Position numbers and translations under genes: made by a program | Shown: positions 32,659-43,330 of the stretch, one piece after another | How the letters are laid out: each line of letters begins with the position of its first letter | Numbering within the stretch: position 1 is the stretch's first letter | The notes under the pieces: model-generated | Database searches by the model: none | What the model was told of the DNA's origin: nothing | The model's input: the letters and a program-made list of their open reading frames with translations, nothing else | Assembly: GCA_004026145.2 (NCBI GenBank) | Contig: CP034993.1 | Coordinates: forward strand, 5,326,465-5,390,464 | Length of the DNA stretch: 64,000 nt | Source of the DNA: Takifugu bimaculatus | Taxonomy: Eukaryota > Chordata > Actinopteri > Tetraodontiformes > Tetraodontidae | Reading direction: 5' to 3'

Positions 32659-33626
32659 AACATGCCACGTCAGTAGTTTCCTGATCTTTGTGATGCTTCT
32701 CAGGCAAAAACATGCACTTCTAGAGACTATTTTCATGTGTTAGTTAAACAGATTTTGTTCAAAAGTTACTCCAGGATTCATCACAGAGAGACTAGAGGCT
32801 AAGAAGATACCATCTACTGTAGAGCAGGGGTGCTCACATTTTTTCAGTATGCGAGCTACTTACAAAATGACCAAGTCAAATTGATCTATCCACCACAAAA
32901 ATGCAAAACATCTAATTATTTTCAAATGTATTGAGGGTTCTTTGTATGTATATTGTATGTTGATGTACCTTGCATAACCGAATGAGCCAATATTGCAAAA
33001 CACACATAATAATTTACTATTAACATTTTTTTGTAATTGCCTGAGTTTACTTTGATGACTTGCACTAAATTGAATCAGCCAGGGATGCATAGTCCGGACA
33101 GTAGCTGCTGACAGCCAGCCTCAAGCACACTTCCAAATGTCCATCAGTCATGGTGGAACGGTAGTTGGACTTAATAATCTTCATGTACTTAATAATCTTC
33201 AACGCACTTTGAAAATGACATCGTGAAAAAAAAGTCCACCTCCCATTCCGTATGAAAGTGATATGGTTTTGTCTTCTTACTCGGTCCCGCTCCCTCATTC
33301 ATTTTGATGACCATAAGCTTTAGCGATGGCTTAAAATCAGAGGTAATTCGCTGAATAGCTTAGTGCCGTTGTTTGCGCCGTTGCTTGGTCACCGGAATGT
33401 CAAATTCAGTTGTCCTCTAATTGGCTGCCCTGTATATCAATCAAGTGACGGGATGAATGATAGGCTGAAATTTTTTAATGTCACGCCACGACCCACCAGT
33501 ACTACCTCTGCGATCGACCGGTAGATCGCGATCGACGTAATGAGCACCTCTGATCTAGAGTGATCATGAGTTCTAATCTATCCCAGAGAGGTTCAGGACC
33601 AAACACCATGACCTCAGTTTTTTGTC
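32659..33626 (-). mobile_element. L2 fragment (minus strand) interrupted by a hAT element
   Basis: Left piece 32665-32818 and right piece 33553-33624 are contiguous in the L2 family (compare 34850-35065): the text breaks at ATACCATCT and resumes at ATCTAGAGTGATCATG. The piece encodes part of the region after motif C. Confidence 0.8.
32825..33552. mobile_element. Non-autonomous hAT transposon, complete
   Basis: 728 bp. Terminal inverted repeats CAGGGGTGCTCA (32825-32836) and TGAGCACCTCTG (33541-33552) match at 11 of 12 positions. The flanks CTGTAGAG and ATCTAGAG match at six of eight, as expected for a worn 8-bp hAT target duplication, and the site lies inside an L2 copy whose empty form is seen elsewhere in the window. 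The element body carries no transposase that I recognise; its frames (33090-32860 and 33298-33065, minus) are short. Borders are firm, orientation is not known. Confidence 0.8.
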
Positions 33627-35283
33627 AAATCAATCTTTATTTATATAGTGTCTTATACAATCAAAATTGTTTGCGCTTTCCAGAATCCCAGGGCCTAACC
33701 CCAGACAAGCAACAGTGGCAAGGAAAAACTCAGGAAGAGTTTAACAGGAAGAAACCTTGAGCAGGACCAGGCTCATGTAGGGGGACCCTCCTGCTGATGA
33801 CCGGCTGGATAAAGAGAGAGGAGAAGAGGGAGGACAGGTAGAGGATAGAATAGGTAGGAGAGGAGAGGAGAGGAGAGGAGAGGAGAGGAGAAGTAGAGTG
33901 AAGGGGAGGTAGAGGAGATGAGAGGAGAAGGAGGAGGAGGGGAAAGAGGAGAGGAAGGGAGAGGAGAGGAGAGGGAGAGGCACAGAGCACAGAAACACAC
34001 ACAAAAAGACGATATACAATCACTTCAGCAGGGCCGGAGGTCATTATGCAGCTCCGAAGGCGGCGATACCTGTAAATAAATAGAGAGGGGAGGGCGGGGA
34101 AGCAGAAAAACGACACAAGAATCAGCATAACTAGTCTGCTTGATGAGGAGGAGGAAAGGAGAGGAAAGGAGAGGAGAGGAGAGGAAACCATGACCCAGTG
34201 GGGTGATAGAGGCTGTCAGGTGATCATGTTTCCGGACCCCGGCAGCCTTGGCCTATAACAGCATAACTAAGATGTGACCTAACGATTAGACGACCCCCTA
34301 AGTATGATAATCTGTCGGTCTATGATAGTAACTGGAACTACAGAATTAGTAACAATAAGCTTTTTCAAAGAGGTAGGTTTTAAGTTTGATCTTAAAAGTA
34401 GCGATGGAGTCAGCCTCCCGTACCTGGACAGGGAGCTGATTCCATAGCAGGGGGGCCTGGTAGCTAAATGCTCGGCCCCCCATTCTATTCCTAGAGACTC
34501 TGGGAACCACAAGTAGACCAGCATTCTGAGAGCGGAGCGGTCTATTGGGGTACCTATTGATAAGGTATCACTAGCTCCTCCAAGTAGGATGGAGCTAGGC
34601 GTTTGAGGACCTTGTAGGTCAAAAGAAGGGTTTTAAAAATTATTCTAAATTTAACGGGCAGCCAATGAAGCGACGCCATTACAGGAGTTATGTGATCTCG
34701 TTTGTCAATACCTGTCAGAACTCTGGCTGCAGCATTTTGGATCAACTGGAGGCTTCTTAAAGAGTTGTTTGGACACCCTGATAATAAAGAATTACAATAG
34801 TCCAGCCTGGAAGTAACAAATGCATGAACTAACTTTTCAGCATCATGCCGCATCAGCAGCTTCCTGATCTTTGTGATGTTCCTCAAGTGAAAAAAGGCAC
34901 TTCTAGAGACTAATTTAATGTGTGAGTTGAAGGAGAGATTTTGATCAAAAGTTACTCCTAGATTCCTCACAGAGAGACTAGATGTTAATGAGATACCATC
35001 TAGAGTGATCATGTGATCTAATCTATCCCTGAGAGGTTCAGGACCAAACACCATGACCTCAGTTTTTCCTGGGTTAAGGAGGAGGAAATTTGAAGACATC
35101 CAGGACTTTATGTCTTTAAGACAGGTCTGGAGCTTCACTAACTTCTCTGTCTCCTCGGGTTTCATGGATAAATAGAGCTGAGTGTCATCAGCATAACAAT
35201 GAAAATTTATCCCATGCTGCTGAATAATGTTCCCTAAGGGAAGCATGTACAATGTGAAGAGGATTGGTCCAAGTACAGAACCT
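33627..35283 (-). mobile_element. L2 LINE, 5'-truncated, with 3' end
   Basis: Minus strand. The 3' end is at about 33627 (AATCAATCTTTATTTATATA), and the 3' untranslated region contains GGAGA arrays (33855-33890, 34150-34190). The coding part reads leftward from about 35265. Truncated in motif B. It meets another partial L2 copy at about 35283. Confidence 0.85.
34305..35265 (-). pseudogene. L2 reverse transcriptase C-terminal ORF
   Basis: The minus frame 35252-34554 (232 codons) runs from MYMLPLGNII through CYADDTQLYLS (motif C, intact), NPGKTEVMVFGPEPLRDRLD, ITLDGISLTSSLSVRNLGV and VLTGIDKRDHI to EELVIPYQ, where a TGA ends it. The homologous text then resumes in another frame (34524-34340) with the LLVVPRVSR-equivalent region. 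Truncated before motif B, so no complete enzyme. Confidence 0.85.
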
Positions 35284-36235
35284 TTGTGAATTAAGGAGAA
35301 GGAAATTTGAAGACATCCAAGACTTTATGTCTTTAAGACAGGTCTGGAGCTTCACTAACTGCTCTGTCTCCTCTGGTTTCATGGATAAATATGGGCTGAA
35401 TGCCAACAGCATAACAATGAACATTTATTCCATGCTGCCAAATAATGTTTCCTAACAGGAGCATGTACAAGGTGAAAAGGAATGATCCAAGTCCAGAACT
35501 TTGTGGAACTCCATGGCTAACCCTACTATATAAGGAGGGAATGTTTTGGAGATGGCTCTTTCTGTGCTGCAGTGAGCTCTAAAACCTGACTGAAACATCT
35601 CAAACAGGCTGTTCCTCTGCAGGGGCTCCAGTAACTGAGTCACCTTCTCAAGATTTTTTAAGATAAATGGTAGTTATCTATTTTACAAAACTGACTCTTC
35701 TGTCCTCCATTTAGGATGTATGATGCCAAGACCTTCAAGGCTGACTTTCAAATGAAGTGGAGCCATGTTTAGGTCTAGGATTAATTAATAACTTGGAGTG
35801 ATAGATTGCTGCCACTCCCTCTCCTTGGCCAGTACCACAAGGAATATGATAATTAAGATGGGTAGGAGAAGTAGAATAATTTAAATTAGCATACTCCTCC
35901 TCCTGAAGCCAGGTCTCAGTAAGGAAAAATAAATCAATGTGATGATCAGCTATCAGATCATGCACTTACAGGGATTTACACAAAAGAGATCTAATATTTA
36001 ACAGTCCACATCTGACTGTGCTGTTAGTGTATTCTATTTGTGCTTTGGAATTAATTTTAATAAGATTATGGTTCTTGACCACTCCCTTGCTCTGTGCACG
36101 GTGAACTTTTAATCATGGAAGACAAACTACCTCTATAGTGTTAAATATATTATTATTGGTGGATGAGGATTCTACAGAAACAGCCGAGAGATGTGTAAGA
36201 CTACAACTCAAAGTCTTACACACTACAACTTGACT
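35284..36235 (-). pseudogene. Rearranged L2 fragments: RT, EN and 5' region
   Basis: From left to right: a second copy of the MKPEET-x-QLVKLQTCLKD block (35424-35300), a deletion, the HLQRNSLFEMFQSGFRAH block (35643-35545), another deletion, then the endonuclease start (35965-35735: HDLIADHHIDLFFLTETWLQ, GQGEGVAAIYHSKLL). The 5' region continues to about 36235, matching 17190-17360 of the near-complete copy. The Trp at ETWLQ is kept here, unlike in the copy at 17.4 kb. Large parts of EN and RT are missing. Confidence 0.75.
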
Positions 36236-37640
36236 ATAACTCATGTTATGTTTAACTAAACATAATGCAGATACAGGATGAAACAGATATCGAGGCCATG
36301 CTAATGCTAATGCTTGCTAAAATACTGAGTAATCGGTAGATCAAAATATCTTAAAGACAAATGCAGGTTGTGTATTTGCGTGATTTGAAATTTAATAGGA
36401 CATTAACTAGAATCGCCCGAGTATTTAACTTTAAGTGGACCCGAGACACACTCCGTGCACCAATGATCTCCATAGAGGAAAGAGGAAATGACGCAACGTC
36501 ATTCAGCCTAAGCCATTGGAAAAAGCTGTTTTTCTCTGATGATCCCAGCTGATATTTAGAAAATTCTCTCTAAGCTCTAAAAATTATGTGTGAAAATACC
36601 AGCTCACCCTCAGATTCTGAAAAGCTCAACCCATCTTGCACCCATAAACCAGCTGGCTTTAAAGACATCTGAATCATGTTTTTATTCCATTGCTGATGCC
36701 CAGACTGAACTTGAGCAGATGATGTTGTGCCATCACTGTTGCTACTTAGAAGCTTTGAAAAATGTTCAAGCAGTTTTAACTGTATCTCACCCCACACAAG
36801 AGGACTGACTTTAATGGCATCTTATACATCTTCCTGGTATGATAGATCCACCATATTCATGGCAACCTTCTTTTTTCAATTTGTTTGTTTTTAATGAGAT
36901 ACATTTGAGATATAATGAAATGAATATGTTAGTGATGCATTAGCCAATGTATGAGAAAATTTAACATGAGCACCTTCATATAAGACATAATGTCAATAAG
37001 TTCCTGTGTTTGTAAGCTTTTCATGACGTTAAAAAAGAACGTTTGTCAAAGTGTTTATGACAGACACAGGGAGACACTCAAAGGTCAGGCCAGGAACGAG
37101 GCCTGTCGGTCAAAACGTGTAAGATGAGCATCCTACAGGGCAACTGTCAATTGAAAATTGTAAAAGACAGAACAATTTGAAATTGATGACACCGTGTAAA
37201 CACGAATTACACAGGAAACTTCAGAATGAAGTCACACATCTCTGTAATAGTGATGTGGCCCACAACCATACATACATAGAGGTGCACCCTGCTGCCCACT
37301 GGTGTTGACCAGGATCTAGTAGTCAGTAGCATCTGTAAGGTTAATTCTCCTAGAATGGTGAAGCCATGAGCCATGCTACTCTGTATCTAATTAGCTAGTA
37401 ATTGCTGCCTTCACTGATTAGACTGGTTGACTTTGGTCATGAGAACTGATGAGCCATTCAGAGGCAGTGTAGGACAGGTCATGCCAAATAAAATATTGAA
37501 CATAAATATTAAAAAGAAAAATTCCCTTTTTAAAGTTTACATTAAAAGTTTTGCCTTTAGACTATACAAAGAGCAGATTTGATAAAAGTGAGTTAAACAA
37601 ACTAAAATGACTCATGTTGTCTCTGGTCCCGTATTCTTAC
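36236..37640. other. Intronic DNA, no gene recognised
   Basis: Possibly some more L2 5' sequence to about 36.5 kb, otherwise AT-rich DNA without recognisable coding blocks. Confidence 0.4.
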
Positions 37641-37649
37641 TCTTATCTG

Positions 37650-38340
37650 GGTCCAGGTGGTGAAGGGAGCAGCCTAAGCAGTGAGGCCCAGACTTCCCTC
37701 TCCCCTGTCACTTGTTCCAGCTGGTCTGATAGTATTCTGAGGTGTTCCCAGGCCAGCAAAGAGACATAGACCTGGGTCTACTGCAGAGGCACGTCAACCA
37801 AGACAGCCCTACAACATCCAGAGATTTCAGGCACTCAGGACAGAGCATCTCATCCACCTCAGATGCCTTGCCACAGAGAAACTTACTAAATACATTTCTG
37901 AGTTTGGCTTGGGTGATGGCGTAGTCCATCTCAGAGTTCCTAGCCTCTGCTTCCAAAGTGAAAGGTGTGTCAATGGGATTGAGGAGCTCCTGGAAATATG
38001 GGGTCCCTATCAAGTACCACTCCACTGGACTCCAAGGCTAGGTACTTTGTACTGCTGCTTAGTCCTTAGACACGAACAACAGTATACCCAGTATACTCTC
38101 TCTACTCAGCTGGCCATCAGCAGGAGGGTCCCCCTACATGAGCTTGGTCCTGCTCAAGGTTTCTTCCTGTTAAAGGGGAGTTTTTCCTTGCCACTGTTGC
38201 TTGTTTGGGGTTATGCCCTGGGATTCTGGAAAGTGCTTAGAAACAATTTTGATTGTAAAAGATGCTATATAAATATTGATTGAGTGAGTGAGTGAGTGAG
38301 TGAGTGAGTGAGTGAGTGAGTGAGTGAGTGAGTGAGTGAG

Positions 38341-38400
<60 letters not shown>

Positions 38401-38735
38401 ACAGCCACTAACCTGTCCTCGACCCAGAGGAGCAGGGAAAAACCCTCTCGTTCACCAGAGTGAACTCCAACACATGGCGTCTGAGCTGGGGAGCTATAAG
38501 TAAGCCTAAACCAGTCTGCTGTCGCTCACCCTGGGCAACTCCAGAGTAGCCGAGGGTCAGCTACTCTCAAGAAGCTGGATTCCAGAACCCATGCTATGCA
38601 TGGAGGTGACCCCAGCAATCTCTAGCCAGTACGTCTTAGCCTCTTGCACAAGCTCAGGCTCCTTCCCCCATCAAGGTGACATTCCATGTCCCAATAGTCA
38701 GAGGATCGATCTGAGGATTGGATCGTTGAGGAACC
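37650..38735 (-). mobile_element. Rex3/RTE-like LINE fragment split by an L2 tail
   Basis: Minus strand. The endonuclease start lies at about 38730-38400: GTWNVTL, then ETYWLEIAGVTSMHSMGSGI, then RLTYSSP-type text. The RT N-terminal region lies at 38025-37708: ELLNPIDTPFTLEAEARNSE, then FLCGKASEVDEMLCPECLKS and LDVVGLSWLTCLCSRP. This order and text match fish Rex3-like RTE elements (NxTDT linker, GKAPGVDE block). An L2 3' end with a long tetranucleotide array sits between the two parts (38095-38400). Frameshifts, and loss of the sequence between the parts, show a dead copy. Confidence 0.7.
38095..38400 (+). mobile_element. L2 3' tail with (GAGT)n(GATT)n array
   Basis: Begins near CAGCTGGCCATCAGCAGGAG and follows the L2 3' untranslated end (CTTGCCACTGTTGCTTGTTT, TTTTGATTGTAAAAGATGCT, ATATAAATATTGATTGAGTG). 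From 38280 the tail becomes about 15 GAGT units, then about 15 GATT units to 38398. It is inserted into the Rex3-like copy. Confidence 0.88.
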
Positions 38736-39050
38736 CAGCCACAACTGTCACCCAAACTACATTACACTGGCCAAATATGTGTTTTCGCAATTGCAAACGT
38801 CATCTCGAATTTACATTAGCCACCAGCGCAGCTAATATTAGCAATGCTACACCAATGGCCATGCTGTTAACTTACATCGAAAATAGAAAATGTAACTTAC
38901 TGTGTTGTAAAAGTGGCCAAGGGACCGTGTTGTGACTAATGGAAGCTTACAATGCTTTTTTTCATCAACCAAGTGACAATTCAGGAATACAAGTTTGTGT
39001 ATTGAGATCCTGCTGAGGCTTTTCTGGCTCCTGGCTCAAGTGTGTGTTTC
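38736..39050. other. No recognised gene
   Basis: Frames here are short. A plus-strand 114-codon frame at 38591-38935 overlaps the antisense of the Rex3-like endonuclease and is a shadow. Confidence 0.45.
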
Positions 39051-39054
39051 TGCT

Positions 39055-39250
39055 TTTCTCTGTCAAGTCCTGTTGACCCTTGACCTGTCCAGCTTATGAC
39101 GGTAGAAGCCCTTCACCAGACCCATGTCCAAGATGTGACGCCTAAGGACCTGTGACCGCTTCTCGGGACCATACCCCTCTGAGTCAACCAGGGACTGTAG
39201 TCCCCGTCGCTAGATGTAAAAACAATATTGGACAGGGTATGCTGGACCGC
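39055..39250 (-). pseudogene. Gypsy chromodomain fragment
   Basis: Minus text about 39246-39090 reads GGPAYPVQ, a stop, then RRGLQSLVDSEGYGPEKRSQ and RRHILDMGLVKGFYRH. It is the C-terminal chromodomain of a gypsy pol and is in line with the integrase remnant to its right. An LTR-like sequence separates it from that integrase. Confidence 0.7.
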
Positions 39251-39402
39251 CATTGTTCACATGTGGGGGGGCGAGATGAGGTCCGACTCCGACTATGACT
39301 TCAACAAACACACAAGAAAGGTTGGATGCAGCTTGATGGAAGACGGCACCTTGAGGTCCACAGCAGAGGGGTTCATAATATGGTCTTTGGTGGTTGGCCT
39401 GC

Positions 39403-39839
39403 TGTCACAGAATTTTAGCCGTTTGGAGAAGTAAACGATGAATCTAAATTACTGCGTAGGAGATGGTTTATTCCAGTCAGTCGGTCAGGATACATACACG
39501 GAAGCAGTCAGAGAGATCTCTGCCTAAGCATACACAGTTCTGATCTTATATAGCCGAAGGCCCGCCTCTGAGGCACGGACTTCACAGCATGTGCGCGCTT
39601 GCATGCACAGCATGCGTTTGGTGCCTTCACAGCATGTGTTGAATGACTGAGAATGTCCCCCCTCAGTCATTTGATGCAGGTCTGCTTTGAACCTCAGGGC
39701 GCCTTTGTTTCCTGTAAATGCATGAGGTGCCAAATGGACTCATTTGCTCTCCCAGTCTCCACCACCCCCATCCTAAATTTCTATTTCAACCCTTCCTTTT
39801 GCACTCAATTTACATTTCACACTCAAATTCTGTTTCACA
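39403..39839 (-). repeat. Probable solo LTR inserted in the gypsy copy
   Basis: Read on the minus strand it has TATATAAG (about 39551-39544) and AATAAACC (about 39475-39468) in the right order and spacing for promoter and polyadenylation signals. It ends with CTGTGACA at 39403. The start (TGTGAAACAG at 39839) is less sure, and no clear target duplication is seen. It separates the integrase and chromodomain parts of one gypsy copy. Family unknown; retrovirus-like or other LTR element. Confidence 0.45.
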
Positions 39840-39844
39840 GCTTT

Positions 39845-41150
39845 TGGGATTGACGGAAGTAGCAAAAAAGGGCAGCACAAACCTGTCTTCAAATGGTTCG
39901 GTATGGATGGTACTGCCACGTCCTCGTCCTGAACCTTGAAGGCCATAAAGGGGACATTGTAGTATAAGCTGACTCAAGGGAATTGTTGGCATATTCCTCC
40001 AATGGCAGGAATGAGCTCCAGGAGGTGGGATGACGGGACAAGGCACATCACAAGGTACTGTCCAAGGATGGCTGGCCCTCTCGGTATGGCCATTCGACTG
40101 AGGTTGGTATTCCAAGGAGAGGTTCACCATAGCCCCTAATGCATTACAGAAAGTCTTCCAGACCTGAGATGTAAACTGTGGACCTTAATCAGACAAGACA
40201 TCCCTTGGGAGTCCATAGAGGCAAAACACATGCTTGACTAGGAGGTCCCCAGTCTCAGCAGCAGAGGGAAGCTTAGGGAAAGGGATGAAATAAAACAGCT
40301 TTGAGAACCAGTACACTACAGTCATGATGGTGGTGTGTCCGGCAGCTGGGGAAGCCTAGTATCGAAGCCTAGTATCACACTTAATGATGTGTGACCAGGG
40401 GCATCTTGGAATGTAGAGCAGATTGTGGAGTCCAGCAGGTGGTTAGTTAGATAACTCCCTGGGCACATACAGGGCAAGCAGCGATGAAAGATTTAGTGTC
40501 TTGTGACATTGAAGGCCACCAGAATTGTTGCTGGAGGAAACAGGGGGTCCGGACGTGGCCTGGGTGACAGCTGAGCTTGGATGAATGATCCCATTGCAGC
40601 ACATCGGAGCAGATAGACTCAGGGACGAATAGCCAGTTGTGTGAGCTGCCCGTGGGACTGGAATGAGATTGCTGCACCTCCCGTGCTCTCCTATACCAAC
40701 CAGGTAGTTGCACTCACAATGCATGAGGAAGACAAGACGGGACTGGGCACTGAACCAGAGGGATCAGGAGAGAACTGGCGGGATAAGGCATCTGGGTAGG
40801 CATTCTGAGATTCAGGCCAGTAGGTCAGGGTGAACTGGAAGCATTCAGGAAAATAGCCCAGTGTGCTTGCCGGGAATTAAGCCGCTTGCCACTCCGAAGG
40901 GAGCCGAGGTTTTTGTGGTCAGTCCACACCACAAATGGGTGAGCCAATCCCTCCAGCCAGTGCCTCCACCCCTGTATGGCCAGGACCACTGTAAGGAATT
41001 CCCAATTACCCACTTCATGACTCCTCTCGGCTGGGGTCAATCGATGACTGAAGAAAGTGTAGTATCTGACCCGTTCTATGCAGGCTTTACGTCTGTAAGG
41101 CCGCAATGTGTTTAGCACCCAGCCTAAGCACCATATTAGGACATGCTCCA
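39845..41150 (-). pseudogene. Gypsy pol remnant: RNase H and integrase
   Basis: Minus order: RNase H (about 41060-40840: TFFSHRLTPAERSHEVGNWE, AIQGWRHWLEGLAHPFVVWT, DHKNLGSL), the integrase zinc region (40600-40450: KLSCHPGHVRTPCFLQQQ, DTKSFIAACPVCAQ), the core (about 40335-40130, with VLSD, a TAA at 40187-40185, then GPQFTSQVWKTFCNALGA) and the third acidic region (PQSNGHTERA, about 40105). The stop sits directly after the second catalytic Asp. Other frameshifts lie near 40440 and 40070. This is a different copy from the plus-strand gypsy at 11.7 kb. Confidence 0.8.
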
Positions 41151-41279
41151 CATGTGTGTCCTGTGTCTTCTTCTTTTATGTAAAAGGAGCTGCTAAAAGA
41201 TGACACTGGAGCCTGTGGGCCCCTGGTTGTTCTCCATATGAGGATGTGTAGCATGAAGCATCTTCAGTACTCCCTTTTT

Positions 41280-41545
41280 TGGTAATAACTGAACGCTATA
41301 CCATTGGGTTGGCCTTATGGTATAGCGTGAGGTCATCAGAAAAGAATGTGTTTACTTGACTGTATAAGAAGGAGGTATCGATGTAGACACCTCGGAGTTC
41401 TTCACCATCGGGACCGCTAAACCTCCCTCAGACAAACTGCAGTGTTCGATTGATACCTGACTGTTCTCTCCAATAAACATCTTTGATAACCAAGTCGGTG
41501 TCTGCGAAGATTCCTTCCGCATCAACACATCTCGGCTACCACCAG
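41280..41545 (+). repeat. Possible solo LTR or LTR fragment
   Basis: Plus sense has TTGACTGTATAAGAAGG (TATA-like, about 41357) and CAATAAACATC (polyadenylation-like, about 41471), and ends near GCATCAACA. It lies between the RNase H part and the RT-end part of a gypsy copy, both on the minus strand. Borders and family are uncertain. Confidence 0.35.
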
Positions 41546-41549
41546 GAGA

Positions 41550-41895
41550 AGATTCACAACAAAAGCTCAGGGAGTTTTTGGTCCTTGGGATATTGCAACG
41601 TGCCAACATCAACGTCAGTGCCAAAGCCAACATCTGAAGTGTCAACCTCACCACAAATTGACAACTGGGATCTAGGTGGACCAAGATGGAAAGACATTTC
41701 CTCTTTGGACCAACAAAACGGCTTGAGGTTAGATGTCAGACTGGTAAGGGAAGACACCAACTTGCCGTATTCTCAAATAAACCATCGATAAAAGTTGGCA
41801 AAACCAAAGAAATGCTGGAGCTGTTTTCGGGAAGAGGAAATGGGTCACTTCAACATGGTGCTCACCTTCACTACAGCTTGTAGTGAAAAATGGTT
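41550..41895 (-). pseudogene. Gypsy reverse transcriptase end / RNase H start
   Basis: Minus text about 41870-41560 reads FFGFANFYRWFI, a stop, then EYGKLVSSLTSLTSNLKPFC, WSKEEMSF and EVDTSDVGFG. This is the thumb and connection region, then the first acidic block of RNase H. It probably belongs to the same copy as the RNase H at 41.06-40.84 kb, separated by the LTR-like insertion. Confidence 0.7.
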
Positions 41896-43282
41896 AATTA
41901 ATAATCCAAACACTGGTGAAGGAAGGAGCGCATTCTGTGTGTTAATGCAGTGATGAAAGATGTGCAAAGCGGATGGAAGGTGTGGTGATCGTTGGAGAGG
42001 GAGATGTGGTGACCACTGGCAAGAAGTAAATGATCTGGTGCTGGACAGCTGGTGTTAGCTGCTTAACAGGACTCCCAAGAGGAACCATGCTGATTAGCTG
42101 TAGGTGTAGAAGCAGCCAGAATGAGAGATGGGTAAACAACATCCCCTCATGGAACCACAGAATACCACAACCCCAAACATGCAAACACCAGGATCGTGAC
42201 ACTCCCAATGTTTCTCAACTGCCCCAGGGTGACATCCCTAGCACGCCAAATAGACAGACCAGGTCTTATGGACACACTCCAGTCACCTTTGCTGCTCCAG
42301 GTTTTAGGGATGTTTTTCATTTTTTGAAGAGTACTTTATTGCATTTTTTATTATTGCATTTAATTATCTTCAAATGTTCTAATCATTATTGACACGATTT
42401 AATCTATTGCATAGTTATATTATTAAAAAAGGTAAATTATTATTTTTTGCTAATTGCATCCAGGAATCATGGCAGTTGTAGAATTATTAGCCACCCTGAA
42501 AACTTTAGTACATAGCCGTAAAAACCTAATGTTTCACAAAACAATTTTCAATATTTAAGTGTATCATTTGTATATGAAGAGCTGGCGTATCTGTCATTTA
42601 GCAGCTTCTCTCTGCTTGGAGCAATCTGAATAATTCATGTTGTTGGCATCTGATGAAGCTTTGCCTCCTCATCTCATTTTTGCATGAATATAAACAAACC
42701 TTTGCCTGCTTGTTTTTGTTTGAATTACACTGATTTTGCTGTTAGGATAAGATTATTTCACCCACCTCATTATCTAAACGCAAAGCAGAAACGCAGCAGT
42801 TTTCTGGGCTACTTTCAGGAAAATTGGCCGTTTCAAAAGGCAGAACCGTTTGTGCACAATTAGCTATTTTATTTGTAAATGGAATGTAAAGGGGCAGATT
42901 AGTGGGGTGATTAATGGAGTGATTAAATAGGTCATATCTTTAACCCACCAAAGTGGTCTGTGCTGAAAACGTGCAGATATCAGGCGATACATCATCACCG
43001 CCTCTGAACATTGAGGAACATGACATCGAGAGAAGCTACAGACCACAAAGACCATTACTGGAGAACGAAGGAACAACAAGGGATGAACAGAAAAGACAAG
43101 AAGTCTTTAATAGATAGGACTAGAAGTGGTTTAATCAACTTAAAGCTCTTTACGGTACCAACTGATGAGCAATGGGAGGCAAAGCCTCGACTCAGCCTCA
43201 AAGTTGTGTGTGTCCTTTCAGTCATGTGTGTAATTCCAGTTGTGTGTGTTTTTCCCACAATAATCATCACACAATAAATAAT
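41896..43282. other. Intronic DNA, no gene recognised
   Basis: AT-rich; only short frames. Confidence 0.4.
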
Positions 43283-43330
43283 CATCACACAATAAATCCT
43301 TGACTGTGGTCAAGGATTTATTGTGTGATG
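43283..43330. repeat. Perfect hairpin, 22-bp arms, 4-nt loop
   Basis: Left arm 43283-43304 and right arm 43309-43330 are exact reverse complements, loop TGTG. The outer part, CATCACACAATAAAT, is also present as a direct repeat at 43265-43279, so the arms arose from a local repeat unit. Confidence 0.9.

Noticed and set aside
38281..38400. Regular 4-bp repeat considered as a CRISPR-like or regulatory array
   Set aside because: Plain tetranucleotide microsatellite grown from an L2 tail, with no spacers.
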